Notes: generated from the letters alone by a model not told the origin. A DNA stretch of 64,000 nucleotides from Myrica gale (GCA_963930655.1 OZ005603.1:23140201-23204200), one strand, 5' to 3'; counted from the first letter of the stretch, positions 35,435 through 46,014 are shown. Numbers and translations are program-made.

Positions 35435-36200
35435 TTAACACATCCCGAAAATGGTTTCCTCAAAAGAGGCCATAATTATTGACGACCTTCCCACCACCCC
35501 AAGAACCGCAATACCTCCTTCTGAAGCCTGTAGACTCCTAACGGAAATAAATTGTAACGTTTTTCCTCCCTTCTTGAGTCAAACCAGAATATTATTGCAA
35601 TAATTGGTTGTTTTGAACTAAAGCGGTTTCTAAGTTGTGTAGAGAAACGAAAAGGAGTAATGAGCAATCAATAAAATGAAAAACATTTTGTCATTGTTTC
35701 ACTCACTTTGCTATCATTTTTGGCTGCAGGCTTCAACGGACAAGCCGGAGGAGCCCTCTCCGGCTTTCTGTATTCCCAACCAAAAATCCCATAAACCTTT
35801 CCCTGAAAAATTTATGCGAAGAAGCAATTAATAGCTAATAAAAGACAAATTAAACGAACAAGCGAAATCGTGCAGAGGAGGCGAATTAGAGACCCATATT
35901 TCGAAATTAAACAAACAAAAGAAAGAAGAAAGAAGGGGAACGAATGGAGATTTCGTCCGCCGAGAAGTCAGAAAGCAAGCAGAGGCCAGATGGTAAAATA
36001 AGATTACGAGGGCAGAGAGGAGAGGGATCTCATACCATGATGTAATCGAATAGAAGAGGAAGAATGTTGACGATGGGGACGAGAAAAAGGGGTATTAAAC
36101 ACACCAAGCAAACCTAGCAAAAAAGAACAGAACATGAATATAGTTTAAGGTATAAGAGAATCCAACCGAACATGTCAGAATGGAATTGCAGACTTACCAT
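35435..36200 (-). CDS. Small membrane-anchored protein, UPF0729 (C18orf32-like)
   Basis: Predicted exons on the minus strand: 36198-36200 (the ATG alone), 36036-36113, 35707-35802 and 35435-35527, all joined in phase 0 with GT-AG borders, giving 89 residues. The protein starts [17 protein letters not shown], a hydrophobic probable membrane segment, and continues [21 protein letters not shown] and [12 protein letters not shown] recognise this as the plant form of a small family of unknown function related to human C18orf32 (UPF0729). If the third intron is not spliced, the frame ends at 35668, giving 71 residues. The strong donor GTGAGT at 35706 favours the four-exon model. A hAT nest begins about 20 bp past the stop, so the normal 3' untranslated region is displaced. 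Family call moderate, gene reality strong. Confidence 0.75.
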
Positions 36201-36449
36201 CTTCGTCTTCCTCGGATATTTTTATGTTAAGGAGATTTTTGCCTGCTCCTGGGAAATTCCGATGTGTTCTACAATGTTTACTCTGTCACGCGTCTCATGC
36301 TTAAAGAAGCCTTCACAACGCCGCTCTAGATTAGGGGGCCGAGACACAGAATACTCGTTGGATAAAAAAAAAAAAAAGGGGAAAAATATTATTTCCACGG
36401 AAACTATCGGTGCAGTGCCGAATTGCATTCTAAATTATCATAATCATTA

Positions 36450-36760
36450 AATTACACTCTCAAACTACCTTCAAATTATCAATGTGAGACATTTTGCACT
36501 ATAAATATCAATTTTGACATAATATACTATCTAATTATAATATTAAATATTTTACACCTTCTATTAAATAATAATACTCTTAAAAAATTAATGAATTGAC
36601 AACAATATCATTATCATATGCAAAATGGGTTAAGGGTATTATAGTCATTTTAGTCTAAAAATTTGACAAAATATGTAAAGTGTCAAAAATTGATAGTTAT
36701 AAAGTGCAATGTGTCAAAACTGGTAGTTTATGGTACATTAGTTTGTGAGTGAAAAATATA
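36450..36760. mobile_element. MITE-like inverted-repeat element
   Basis: The left arm (36458-36540) and right arm (36640-36755) are imperfect complements (ctctcaaactacc, atcaattttgaca). The core has tcattttagtctaaaa-like words shared with 27590-27935. It lies upstream of the UPF0729-type gene. Non-coding. Confidence 0.5.
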
Positions 36761-37193
36761 TTTTTTTCAAAAAAAAGAATATATTTTACTTAAGAATATA
36801 TTTTCTTTGCAGGGTGAATAGTCATCAAGTCGTTTACGTGAGGTAAACGGCCAGCCATCGAAAAAGACGAGGAAAATATTTGAAGAAAATCTTGGCCCAT
36901 GCAGGTCTTTAAGCTCCGACTCCGATCAATCCAACTATATTATCGGCTCGAAATAAGATTCTGAATCGGTTTTAGAATCATTTTGTACAACTCTATTGGA
37001 TTTAAACCTCGGAGAATATGTAACACCTCATCTCTTTTGAAAACAATTTCCTCACACGAGCTCCGTACTTTTCGTGTTGTGTTAGTTTCATGCCATAAGT
37101 CCATGCATCGTATCAGTTTTTACCCTTTTTAAGACAAACAAAAAAATGTCTTGCATTTAAATTCCTAAAAGCTCAAAAATTTCTATAAAATGA

Positions 37194-37400
37194 CTTCACG
37201 AACATGCCCTACGAATATTTCCCGAAATTGAACAACGGTAACACATACCGAGTAGAAACACATCAATGTACTCTATATTATCGGGTAAGTAGATATTAAT
37301 ATTTTGATATGCAGTCACCAATAAAAAAGAATATAAATAAAGTATAAAATTAAAGGGTGATAATGTAAGTTTGATTGTTTTCACATATTACAACATGATC
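37194..37400. repeat. Dispersed AT-rich repeat, copy 1
   Basis: Similar to 49890-50110: both contain acatgccc, aaacacat, tttgatatgcagtcaccaat, gataatgtaa and cacat.ttac.ac. Non-coding remnant of an unidentified element. Confidence 0.65.
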
Positions 37401-38602
37401 ATAAGCTTCCTTCCAGGATTCCTTTCAATTGATTATTAGGCATAGGGGTGTTCACCGGTACCGGCGGTGGGCCGGTTAACTGCCACTGCCACCGGTACCG
37501 GTACTGGTACTTAATCGGCCCGCCACCGGTACCGGTACTGGTACCGCCAACCACCCCCGCTTAGTAGCGGGGGCGGTGGCGGTGGCAGTTGCTAGTTTCA
37601 CCAATTAGTGGTGAAACTAGCGGTGGCTGTGAAACCGCCCACCGCTGGGCGGTTCACCGCCACAACCGTTTTTTACATGACGACGACGTCGTTTTATCCT
37701 TAGGGTTTTTTCATTTTTTTTTGGCTTCCCCTGACCCCCGGCACTTCAGTCTTCGCGAATCGCATCTCTTTGCCTGTCGTGCGCCTGCGCCCCTGCCTCC
37801 CCGAGACCTCAGCTAGCCTCTCCCACTCCCGACTCCTCACCTCACCTGAGTCACCTCTCCCGTGACTGTCTTTGCCTGCCGGTCCTGCCCTGCCTCCCCG
37901 AGACCTCAACTCTCCCCGATACCTCAAATCTTCCTCAGACCTCAGCTCTCCCGATTCCTCAGCCCAGTGCACCTCGTCGTCTCCAACCGCACTCCTCGCC
38001 GTCAGTCGTCTCTGACGGTAACTCTCTTTGCCTCTCTTTCCTTTCTTCTCTCTCTATCTCTATCTCTCTCTCGCGGGTTCAGCCTCGGTGTCTCACGATT
38101 TGATTTCTCTTGCTACTCCCTCTCAGGCTCTCAATCTCGTTCGAATCTCATATCTCTCAATCACGTTCAGCCTCGGACTCAGGCTCACTGACTCACTCGC
38201 CACTCGGTAAGTCCACACTCCACAGATTCTCTAAATCATGATTTTACCTAGTTTCAGTAGCATGTATGTATACAATATACCGTTGGTTGGGGTTTGCTTG
38301 CTGTTGTTATAAGCAACATATCTTGTTGTGAAAGACCAATTCTAGAAAACCCCCCACAACATACATAGAACCTTTATGCATTGGTGTTGGCGAACTTATA
38401 TTGGAAACCTCTACCTTGTCATAATCAGGGAAACAAAATGCCCACGTTTAGGCATCGACAAATAATTACAGTTCATATTGATTGAGGCTTCCCTGTTAGA
38501 TCTAAACCTTTTAAGCAACATTGAGTCATCACCCATGAATACAGGCACTATATCGTTCAGACAGCCAACCGTTACCTGAAAGCTTTTGATAAGAACCGTT
38601 AC

Positions 38603-38696
38603 CTGAAAGCTGAACATGAAATTTCGTGCTTTCTTGCATACTTGACCATTTGGGTGGGACTGAAGCTTCTCATACATTATTAGTGCCTCATTTGGC
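38603..38696 (-). pseudogene. Captured exon, unidentified gene
   Basis: On the minus strand a 94-nt open stretch is preceded by an acceptor (ATTGACAG) and followed by a donor (GTAACG). It reads PNEALIMYEKLQSHPNGQVC and KKARNFMFSFQ, strongly protein-like and resembling a conserved plant chloroplast-type protein that I cannot name with confidence. A short duplication of the donor region follows (38565-38610). It lies inside the outer hAT. Confidence 0.5.
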
Positions 38697-38854
38697 CTGT
38701 CAATCAATATAACTGTTTAATAATCATCGAGTAAGTGAAGAACAGAAAGCTAATATCTCCCAGCACTCTGCCCTTGCTGGTCAAGACATTCACATACGAT
38801 CTAACAGCTTTAGTATCATGGCATGTTAAGGGATGTCATGAGAGTTCTCTACTG

Positions 38855-38950
38855 ATGCTTGCTGTTGTTAATTTATTAATGTTGTCAATTGGATAACAGA
38901 TTCAGCCTCGATGTTGCTTGCTGTTGTTAATTTATTAATGTTGTCACTTG
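38855..38950. repeat. Short direct duplication in outer hAT
   Basis: The block GCTTGCTGTTGTTAATTTA followed by TTAATGTTGTCA occurs near 38859 and again near 38915. Non-coding. Confidence 0.75.
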
Positions 38951-40004
38951 TCACTGGCACAACCTGCAGGACATTTCATTGCTATTTGCAAGTTGCTGCC
39001 CTGCTGAGTTCCTGAGTATATTCTCAGGTCAGTGTATATTTCAATAGTTTATAAATTATTAATGAATATACTGATATGGAGATTGGAGGTCAGGGCTTGT
39101 TGAATTGGTTTATTGAATCGGTTTGTTGGATATTGGAGATTGGGTTGTGTTGGTCCTGTTGGAGATTAGATATTGGATGTTGGAGATTGGAGATTGACTT
39201 GTTGGAGTTGCTAATTGGTTGATCTGTTATTGATTAAATGACTGTTTGCTTTTGGACGTGGAATTTGTTGTCGTTTGTGAAATTTAATGAGTCTAGAATC
39301 TTGATCTACTGAGGATTCCATTCGTTTGACGTGTATCTATGCCTTACGGAGATGATGTATATGGATCTTTTGTATGCTATACAGCTAATGAAACTCATAT
39401 GTGCCTTAATGAGTTTTTATGTTGGCTCATCTGTCTTGATCACTTTTGTACTTTTTGTATTATATCTGAAACTTGATCATCACCAATAAGTCAAAAATCT
39501 TCAGCAGTTTCTGTATTGACGTTTTTGCCTTACTTTTTGTTGTAGTTTTGTAACTTGTATTTGACGTTTTAGTGTTTTAATTGAGAATGATCAAATATTG
39601 GATTTGGTCATTCTCAAAAAAATGGGGCATATAAAAAAAGGCCATATGTAGGGGTGAATAGCGGACTAGTCGGAAGCGGAATTTGACATTCCGACATCCG
39701 GTCCGCTAACTAGCGGATGGCCAAAATAGAGTCCGCTTCCGCTTCCGACTCTTAGCGGACTTAGCGGAAGCGGAAGCAGACTTAGCGGAAGCGGATAGCG
39801 GAATTCCGTTAAGTCCGCTAAGACAAGAACAACCAAACATCAAAGACAAGAGCAACAAAAAAAAAATTCTACGTGACCAGCTAGAAAAGAGAAACTATTG
39901 AAACAAAGATGAGAAACAAACAATTACCTTAGAAAATGATTTCTTCATGACAAAACATGGTATTAAGTATTCTTAAAAAATCCAGAACTAACTAGATAAC
40001 TGAC

Positions 40005-40091
40005 CAAGTTGTATCCAGCGCCAGGTCCAATCACTAAAGACAATACATTTGCTTTCTTTGCTGCATGTATTGAAAATCCAGTGCTGTCAAA
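40005..40091 (-). pseudogene. Captured exon, unidentified gene
   Basis: A stretch of exactly 29 codons on the minus strand, between acceptor TCTTCAG and donor GTCAGT. It reads FDSTGFSIHAAKKANVLSLV then IGPGAGYNL. Not recognised. The intact frame and both splice sites argue that it came from a real gene. Confidence 0.45.
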
Positions 40092-40379
40092 CTGAAGAAA
40101 GGATAGAGGAGACAAAAGGCCTTTAAACACAACACAATTCAGAAATATAGACGTGCATGGCATTATATTTTGCAGACATAATTCTATCATCTCATGTATA
40201 CTACATATGCATTATATCATCAGTATCCTTGCTTCAGACATGAACCAGATCCAGGAAAACACTATCTCAGTAAAATTAAGTTAATCTCGCAAGACGTTGG
40301 CCTTAATAGCAATTTCTACTTGTTATAGTACAAATACCAAAGACAAGAACAAGAACAAGAATTTTTGGCCCTTTTAGTA

Positions 40380-40530
40380 CGAAAGACATTTATTTCCAGC
40401 AAGAGGATACTGATAGCATTCTAATAGTAGCTATCAGCAAGAGGATAATGATAGCATTCTAATACCAAAGACTGATAGCATTCTAATACCAAAGACAAGT
40501 TCCAGTCAACAGGATCTCATAGCATTCTAA
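40380..40530. repeat. Local repeats of a gatagcattctaata block
   Basis: Four copies of the atagcattctaa word occur with shared agcaagaggata and ccaaagac flanks. They look like replication-slippage duplications within the inner hAT. Confidence 0.7.
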
Positions 40531-41141
40531 AAGTAGCCATCAGCAGCACTATAGAAACTGCTTCTCAACTCTCCTAATGATAGAATAACCAATTACTGAG
40601 ATCATGAATTCAAGGAGTCCTACAGAGCCTTAGTTTTTAAAATGACATCAACAAGAAATTCTGTGAAACAAACTAGAAGACCCTAGTACATTAATCTACA
40701 CAAGCACTTCACAACAAAATGGAACTGCTTCAGCAATGTCAACTCAATTACAACATCAATGAACACAACACAGCAGCACATAAACTCTCAAGTTCTCAAT
40801 ACAGCAGCACCCAAACACAACACTTGTTAAATATGTGATATGCTGGAACCATCAACCCATATAGTGCACATTCTAGCTTAAGTATTTTAGCAGTCAGGAT
40901 AGTTGATGTTTCAAAAAATTCACTATATAGATTAGGGAAACGCAGATTAAAACTTACATCTCTTTTAATATTGCTCCACTTTCCAGACTATTCTTGTCTT
41001 TGACAATGAATCTTATAGATGTTTAAGAAAGTCAATATTAACATGATATGCATGCATGCCACTCACAGATACAAACATGTGAAAACATGAACACATCCAC
41101 TGGCCCACAAACATACACACAGGAGGGAGAAGCAGAGTTAC

Positions 41142-41279
41142 CGATTCCAGAAGCTGTCCAATACTTATAACATGGGGCAAAGATGGAGAAGAAGACATTT
41201 TGGGTATGAAACGAGAGAGGTCAGCCACAGACGCTTCACTTACTGCATCATCCTCAACCAATGAATTGATTGGAAAATC
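41142..41279 (-). pseudogene. Captured exon, EFR3-like gene
   Basis: A 138-nt (46-codon) open exon on the minus strand, bounded by acceptor GTGTAG and donor GTAACT. It contains EDDAVSEASVADLSRFIPKM and PHVISIGQLLES. I recognise this as an internal part of plant EFR3-like (ARM-repeat, plasma-membrane scaffold) proteins, from the segment before the LLES-type helix. It is a single exon with flanking intron sequence, so the capture was from genomic DNA and not from mRNA. Transcription in the element would be needed for any effect. Confidence 0.55.
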
Positions 41280-42384
41280 CTACACCATAAGCAACAATCA
41301 AAGACCATATTTAAGAAGCATGTTCAAGTTAACCGTGATAAACCCAGGCAGGTTGAGCAGGTTTCACATCTTCATCATTGTTTGTTATGCTCCAAAAGGA
41401 TGAGCTAATTTTTGACTGATTTCATCCTTTTGATTTATTTACATGGCATTCCAACAGACCCCCTCACCCACTCCACCAGCCATTTATTGAAATACAACTC
41501 AATTAGTTCCTAAAGGATTTAAAGCAATATATATTTAGGTGGAGTTCTAAATCAATGCACAAATATTATTTTTTCTATATTATTACAATATATAAAAATA
41601 TCAATACATACGGTATTGTCGTTCCTAACTTCCTATGATCCTATCACAAACGTTCAAGAGAGAGAGAGAGGCTCACAAGTCCACGATGGCGGCGGGGAGC
41701 GGCAGCCTACAGGAAGGCCAAGGGGGGTGGGGTTTGGGATTTGTTTGCAGGAAGGGAGAGTCGGGAAGGGGAAGGGGAGTTGCCGACTTAGAGAGAGAGA
41801 GAGAGAGGGGCTCACGAAGGAGACGGGGAGCGGCAGCCTACAGGAAGGCAGAGGGGAGGTGGGGTTTGGGAAGAGTCAGGAAGCGGAAGGGAGAGTCGGG
41901 AAGGGCCGAAGGGGAAGGGGAAGGGAGTTAGGGTTTCATAAAACTCGTGGATCAATCCACGGTTATGTTATTTTTTTTAAATCCTAAACGACGTCGTTCT
42001 GTTTAAAACAAAACGACGTCGTTTAGATAATTGGTTTAAAAAATAAAAAAAGAGGCGAAACTAGATTTTTCCGCCGAACCGGTGGAAAACTCCGGTTCCG
42101 GTTCCTCTTCCGCTAGACTCCAAAATAAACCTCCGGCTCCGGTTCCTGTAACCGCCGGATCTCCTATTCCCCGGAACCGGTGCCGGAAACAGAGCCGGAG
42201 CTCGTCGGACGCCTGACCGGAATTACACCCCTAGCCATATGATAAGAATCTCCATGATTAAACTTAATTATTGTCATGGGGATCAATAATATGGCCTACA
42301 TGTTTAGATACAATTTTCACTATATTGTTTTTGTTTTATTTCATTAATTGTTTTAGATCTTTGTTTAGATTATGGATCATTATA

Positions 42385-42625
42385 TAGGGAACTCTGAAAA
42401 ACGCCCCAAAAAGGGTACAAATGGCACAAAAAAGAGGTCCAAAACGTCCAAAAAATGGCCCAAAACGCCCAAAGAAAATGGGTCCAAAACGCCCCAAAAA
42501 AAGGGGTCGAAATGGCCCAAAAAATGCTCAAAAAACGATTCCAAATGGCCCAAAAAGACCAACAAATGGGCCCAAAAAGCCCAATAGGGCCTCAAAGGCC
42601 CAAAAAGCCCAACAAATGGGCCCAG
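42385..42625. repeat. Degenerate GGCCCAAAA repeats at outer hAT right end
   Basis: About 20 irregular copies of (a)tGGCCCAAAA(a) and cgcccAAAA words occur in 240 bp, followed by inverted ccaccggtgg/ccgcaacc blocks to the terminus. They read through in several frames as Lys/Pro-rich artefact ORFs. Typical of hAT subterminal binding-site arrays. Confidence 0.7.
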
Positions 42626-42807
42626 CGGTGGTGGCGGTTCACCGCCACCGGTGGTACCGCAACCGCTGGGCCCGGTTATATGTTACCACCGGTGCCGGCA
42701 CCGGTGGTAACATATTCATAACCGCTTCTGGCGGTGGCGGTGGGTGGCATAACTGCCACCGCCACCGCCCATGCACAACCCTAATTAGGCACTCGCACTC
42801 TTACGGG

Positions 42808-44764
42808 CAGAGGCGGATCTAGCGAAGGGAACCGCCTCCATCGCCTGAAAAATCTCTTACAATTTTTTTTTGTTTTGTTTTCTATATGGGTCGCCCCCTT
42901 CAAAAAAGAAATTTTGAGGGCATCCCCAGCGACAATGGCAGCTGGTGCAACCCTCCCAGGCCCCATTTCGATCTCGCCATGCCCATGTTCCTAATTTTTG
43001 CCCGTTTAATCTCTGCAGTTTTATGCAGCGAATCGCTAGATCACCTGCCGGGTATATTAGAATTCCTCTGGGGTGCGAATAGAGAATATCATGGACCCTT
43101 CGATAATGAAGCTCCTGGAAGAATACGAGGTCCGCTCTCTCTCTCGCTCTCTGGAATTTTGTAAATTAGGGCATAAGTTTATAACTTTCGTTGAGTATGG
43201 GTATGCACACGATGAGAGTATGCATTCAGGAACGGATGTGGAGGCGTTTGAGGCTGCCCTAAACAGAGACATAGGAGGATATGCCTCTACTTCTCAGCTA
43301 TCTGATTCGGATAAAGGTGTGCCTTTCAATTTCTCAATTTATCGTCTTTGATGTGCAATTTTCTAGCTTTTTAATTCAGTGTAATCAACAGAATTTCAGG
43401 TTGGGAGGCGCTATTTACATGTATGCAATCCGTCATTGTCTCGAGTTATTTAGTTTAGACAAGTCTTAATGCAAATCCATTCTTTGGAGTTGACTCATAA
43501 TAGTAGCCAAGAAAAAAGAAAAATGAGGCTTAGAGAATCAAATTAAAGCTTACAGCAGGCTTTGTGTTCCGCAGACTATTAAATACATGAATATCCTGTT
43601 GATTTTGCTGTTGATTTTGCTGTTGATTTTGAAAATTGGAATTGGTATAGTGCACGTGAAAAGTGTTGTAGCCTTTGGTTAGATTTCGTATGGGAAGAGG
43701 CGATGTTCAATAATTTTTTTTGGCATTTTTGTTTCGTTTTAAGTTTACGATATAGGGAAATTGGACCCTTTAGAATTCTACATAGTAAAAGATGTACAGA
43801 AGCCGAGGATTGGCCTTTTATAGGATTATAATGTATTGTGTGTGTTTGGATGTGGTTATAGTTTCAAATGGTTTGAACTAGAACACCAGATCTCTCTCTC
43901 TCTCACACCTCTCTCTACAGGTATTCTCTCTCAACTCTCATCTCAGAATATTGTGATTTCATTATTATTTTTTGATGAAACAGATTCTAGAAATTCTTGA
44001 TGCGTTTTGTCTGACTTTTCAATTCCATTGGATACTTCTTCTGATTCATTTATTGTTTCGTACTGAAGATTTCAACCCCTTTGGTGAATTGGATTTTGTA
44101 CTTTGGTTGAAATCGTTGGCATAATTATTTCTCATTGATGGGTTTTATGTGAAATCTCACTTCCATTGCTATTTTCTTCTAATTCCTTGAATTATTTCTT
44201 ATATTGCCCTGTATCAAATTTTAGTATGTTCGTTATGAATTATAAATCTCTCTACTGAGGATAATGGATGTTGCATTCTTGTAATAATTAGAAAGAGGGA
44301 AAGATAAAGTCTATATTCAGGTCGAATCATTTTAATGCCAATGAAGAGTGTATGCTCTAATACATAGTTCAATATATAGCTGTAGACAGTAGATTCCCTA
44401 TATTACTTCTGTGTCCTCAGACTTTTTCTCTTTGTTTCAAATGCTAATAGTATTTTTGACTAATTACAGCCAATTGAGCTTAGAAAAAAATTACAGCCAA
44501 TTGAAAGATATTATGTGTTGGAATAGGTCAAAGAGTTTAGGTTTAATTGCTTTGCCGGTGGATGAACTTTTGGAATTTCTAATCAAAAGTCTCTTAGCTT
44601 ATCTTGTATCTCGGTCTACTAGCTATTTCAATATTTTTAATGTTTTTAGTTCTTAATTTAGATTGTTTTTACTCAAAGACCTTTTGCATTACGTAGGATT
44701 TTTTTTTTTGTCATTTTACCTAGGACTTTGCCCCCCTTCAAATTCAATCCTGGTTCCGCCACTG
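42808..44764 (+). mobile_element. hAT element (family A) carrying TAF4-like exons
   Basis: Exact 8-bp duplication CTTACGGG (42800-42807 and 44765-44772). Ends are CAGAGGCGGATCTAG and, in reverse complement, CAGTGGCGGAACCAG. Its right 150 bp match 35256-35406 and 61735-61880. Length 1957 bp, no transposase. It contains the first two exons of a TAF4-like gene. It is inserted in the last codons of a Cdc25/ACR2 pseudogene, only 24 bp from the outer hAT. Confidence 0.92.
43091..43316 (+). pseudogene. Captured 5' exons of a TFIID subunit 4 (TAF4)-like gene
   Basis: Exon 1 (43091-43129) reads [13 protein letters not shown] and is followed by a GT donor. Exon 2 (43211-43316) reads [20 protein letters not shown] then [15 protein letters not shown] and is followed by GT. 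The order and sequence match the N-terminus of plant TAF4, the TFIID subunit that pairs with TAF12. The acceptor before exon 2 is CAC where CAG is expected, so splicing is probably lost. Sequence upstream of the ATG (42960-43090) may be the gene's leader. The histone-fold and TAFH parts are absent. Confidence 0.65.
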
Positions 44765-45180
44765 CTTACGGGGCGTACATCCCTGCAGCGACAAACAGGT
44801 CTACCGGAAGCTTTACAGCCATTGAAGCCACGTTCCAGAACCAAAATATTCTTTATTCCGGCCTCTTCCTTTATCCCGTCGAGGAAATTGAAAAACTTAT
44901 GTGCACAAGTTGGTCCACGAACCCAAAGAACCAACGACATTGTATAGATATTTCAGGAAGCCATTAAAGCATGTTTCGTTCCAAAATTATCATGAAAAGA
45001 AGCGGGAAAGAGAACCTAGCTGAAAACGCAGAGGAAAGCAAGGGTACCATTTCCCTTCACCTCTTGAATCATATTGGAGCTCTTATCAGAGAAAGTGTCA
45101 CTCGCGTAGTGCAAAGACCCGGGGATATGACTGTCGTAGCTTCTCTCGTCATCCCTACAAAAACCCATCAATAGTATAGC

Positions 45181-46000
45181 ATACTATACGCTCTCCCAGT
45201 AAATCCAAGAGTGGCGATATGACAAAAGCTTAAAAATATTGAAATACATGCACCGTACTATGTACTGCGACTGAGAGGTGACAAAACAAAAGTAAAAACA
45301 ATCAATCAGTTGGCAATGGTGTTTTAATATTTGCGGTGCATATTCTATTTTTCATGAAGAATTTAGAGAGCTTCGTAGGACACTTAATGCAGATCTTCTT
45401 GATAGAGACATACGATCAGGTCAATTTTGAGACTTTCACACACACACACACATAAGTGATTAAGTTAATGTTGTTGTAATGTGTATCAAGTAAGTGCACA
45501 AAAGTTTTGATTTTAAGCTGAAAAATATGTAAACTTGAATTTTTGGACATATTGTTCCTACAACTAAAATTGGAATTTTAAGGCAAAACTCACACCCACA
45601 CACAATTTAGCCCACAATTAATATTGATTAATTAACATTTTCTCGTATAACTTTGATTCAACATTTTCTTTTAATCTTTGGCTTCCTTACTAAAAGCCTA
45701 GGTGTGTCCATAAAGGTACTTAGTAAATTGAAAAAAAAAAGTAAAAACAAGATCTTCAGCCTTATCGTTGATGGATGTCAACTAAAATCTTAATATATGA
45801 TCGCATTAATTAGTATCATACTGATATGAATGCAAGATTAGAATTGTTAATCAAATAATTAACAATGCATTTTGCTTCGAGATCCAATATTAATAGATTA
45901 TATATAGAAGGTAAAAGTAATTTTGTTTCTCATTATTTTCAGCTTTTTTTGTCCTGTGTATTTTTTCCACCCGCCCTCTAGCTTTGTTCCTTATATGGCC
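45181..46000. other. Intron 1 of the ACR2 pseudogene, no gene
   Basis: AT-rich filler between pseudogene exons 1 and 2, with a short (CA)n run at 45441-45452. No coding sense. Confidence 0.5.
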
Positions 46001-46014
46001 TGGGACTAATCGGT

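Larger units (their letters stand above)
39649..42233. mobile_element. hAT element (inner), Pack-type
   Basis: Exact 8-bp duplication GCCATATG (39641-39648 and 42234-42241). Ends are TAGGGGTGAATAGCGG and, in reverse complement, TAGGGGTGTAATTCCGG. Subterminal DNA holds repeated agcggaagcgg words on the left and ccggttccggttcc on the right. It is inserted in the outer hAT, so it is younger. The interior has at least two exon-like fragments (40005-40091 and 41142-41279, both minus), a GA-rich duplicated leader (41660-41930) and a 15-bp-arm inverted repeat with ACGACGTCGT (41984-42026). No transposase. Confidence 0.93.
37443..42783. mobile_element. hAT element (outer) with nested hAT
   Basis: Bounded by the exact 8-bp duplication ATTAGGCA (37435-37442 and 42784-42791). 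Ends are TAGGGGTGTTCACCGG and, in reverse complement, TAGGGTTGTGCATGGG. Subterminal regions are rich in inverted ccaccggt and ggtaccgg words. Without the inner element it is about 2.75 kb. A CT-rich leader (37730-38200) ends at a splice-donor-like ACTCG-GTAAGT (38210), as in autonomous plant hATs, but no transposase is present. The inside carries an exon-like fragment at 38603-38696. It landed in the 3' end of a Cdc25/ACR2 pseudogene. Confidence 0.92.

Noticed and set aside
42372-42822. Lys/Pro-rich ORFs up to 133 codons
   Set aside because: Produced by degenerate GGCCCAAAA repeats at a hAT end.
44971-45174. 67-codon plus-strand ORF
   Set aside because: Antisense shadow of exon 2 of the Cdc25/ACR2 pseudogene.
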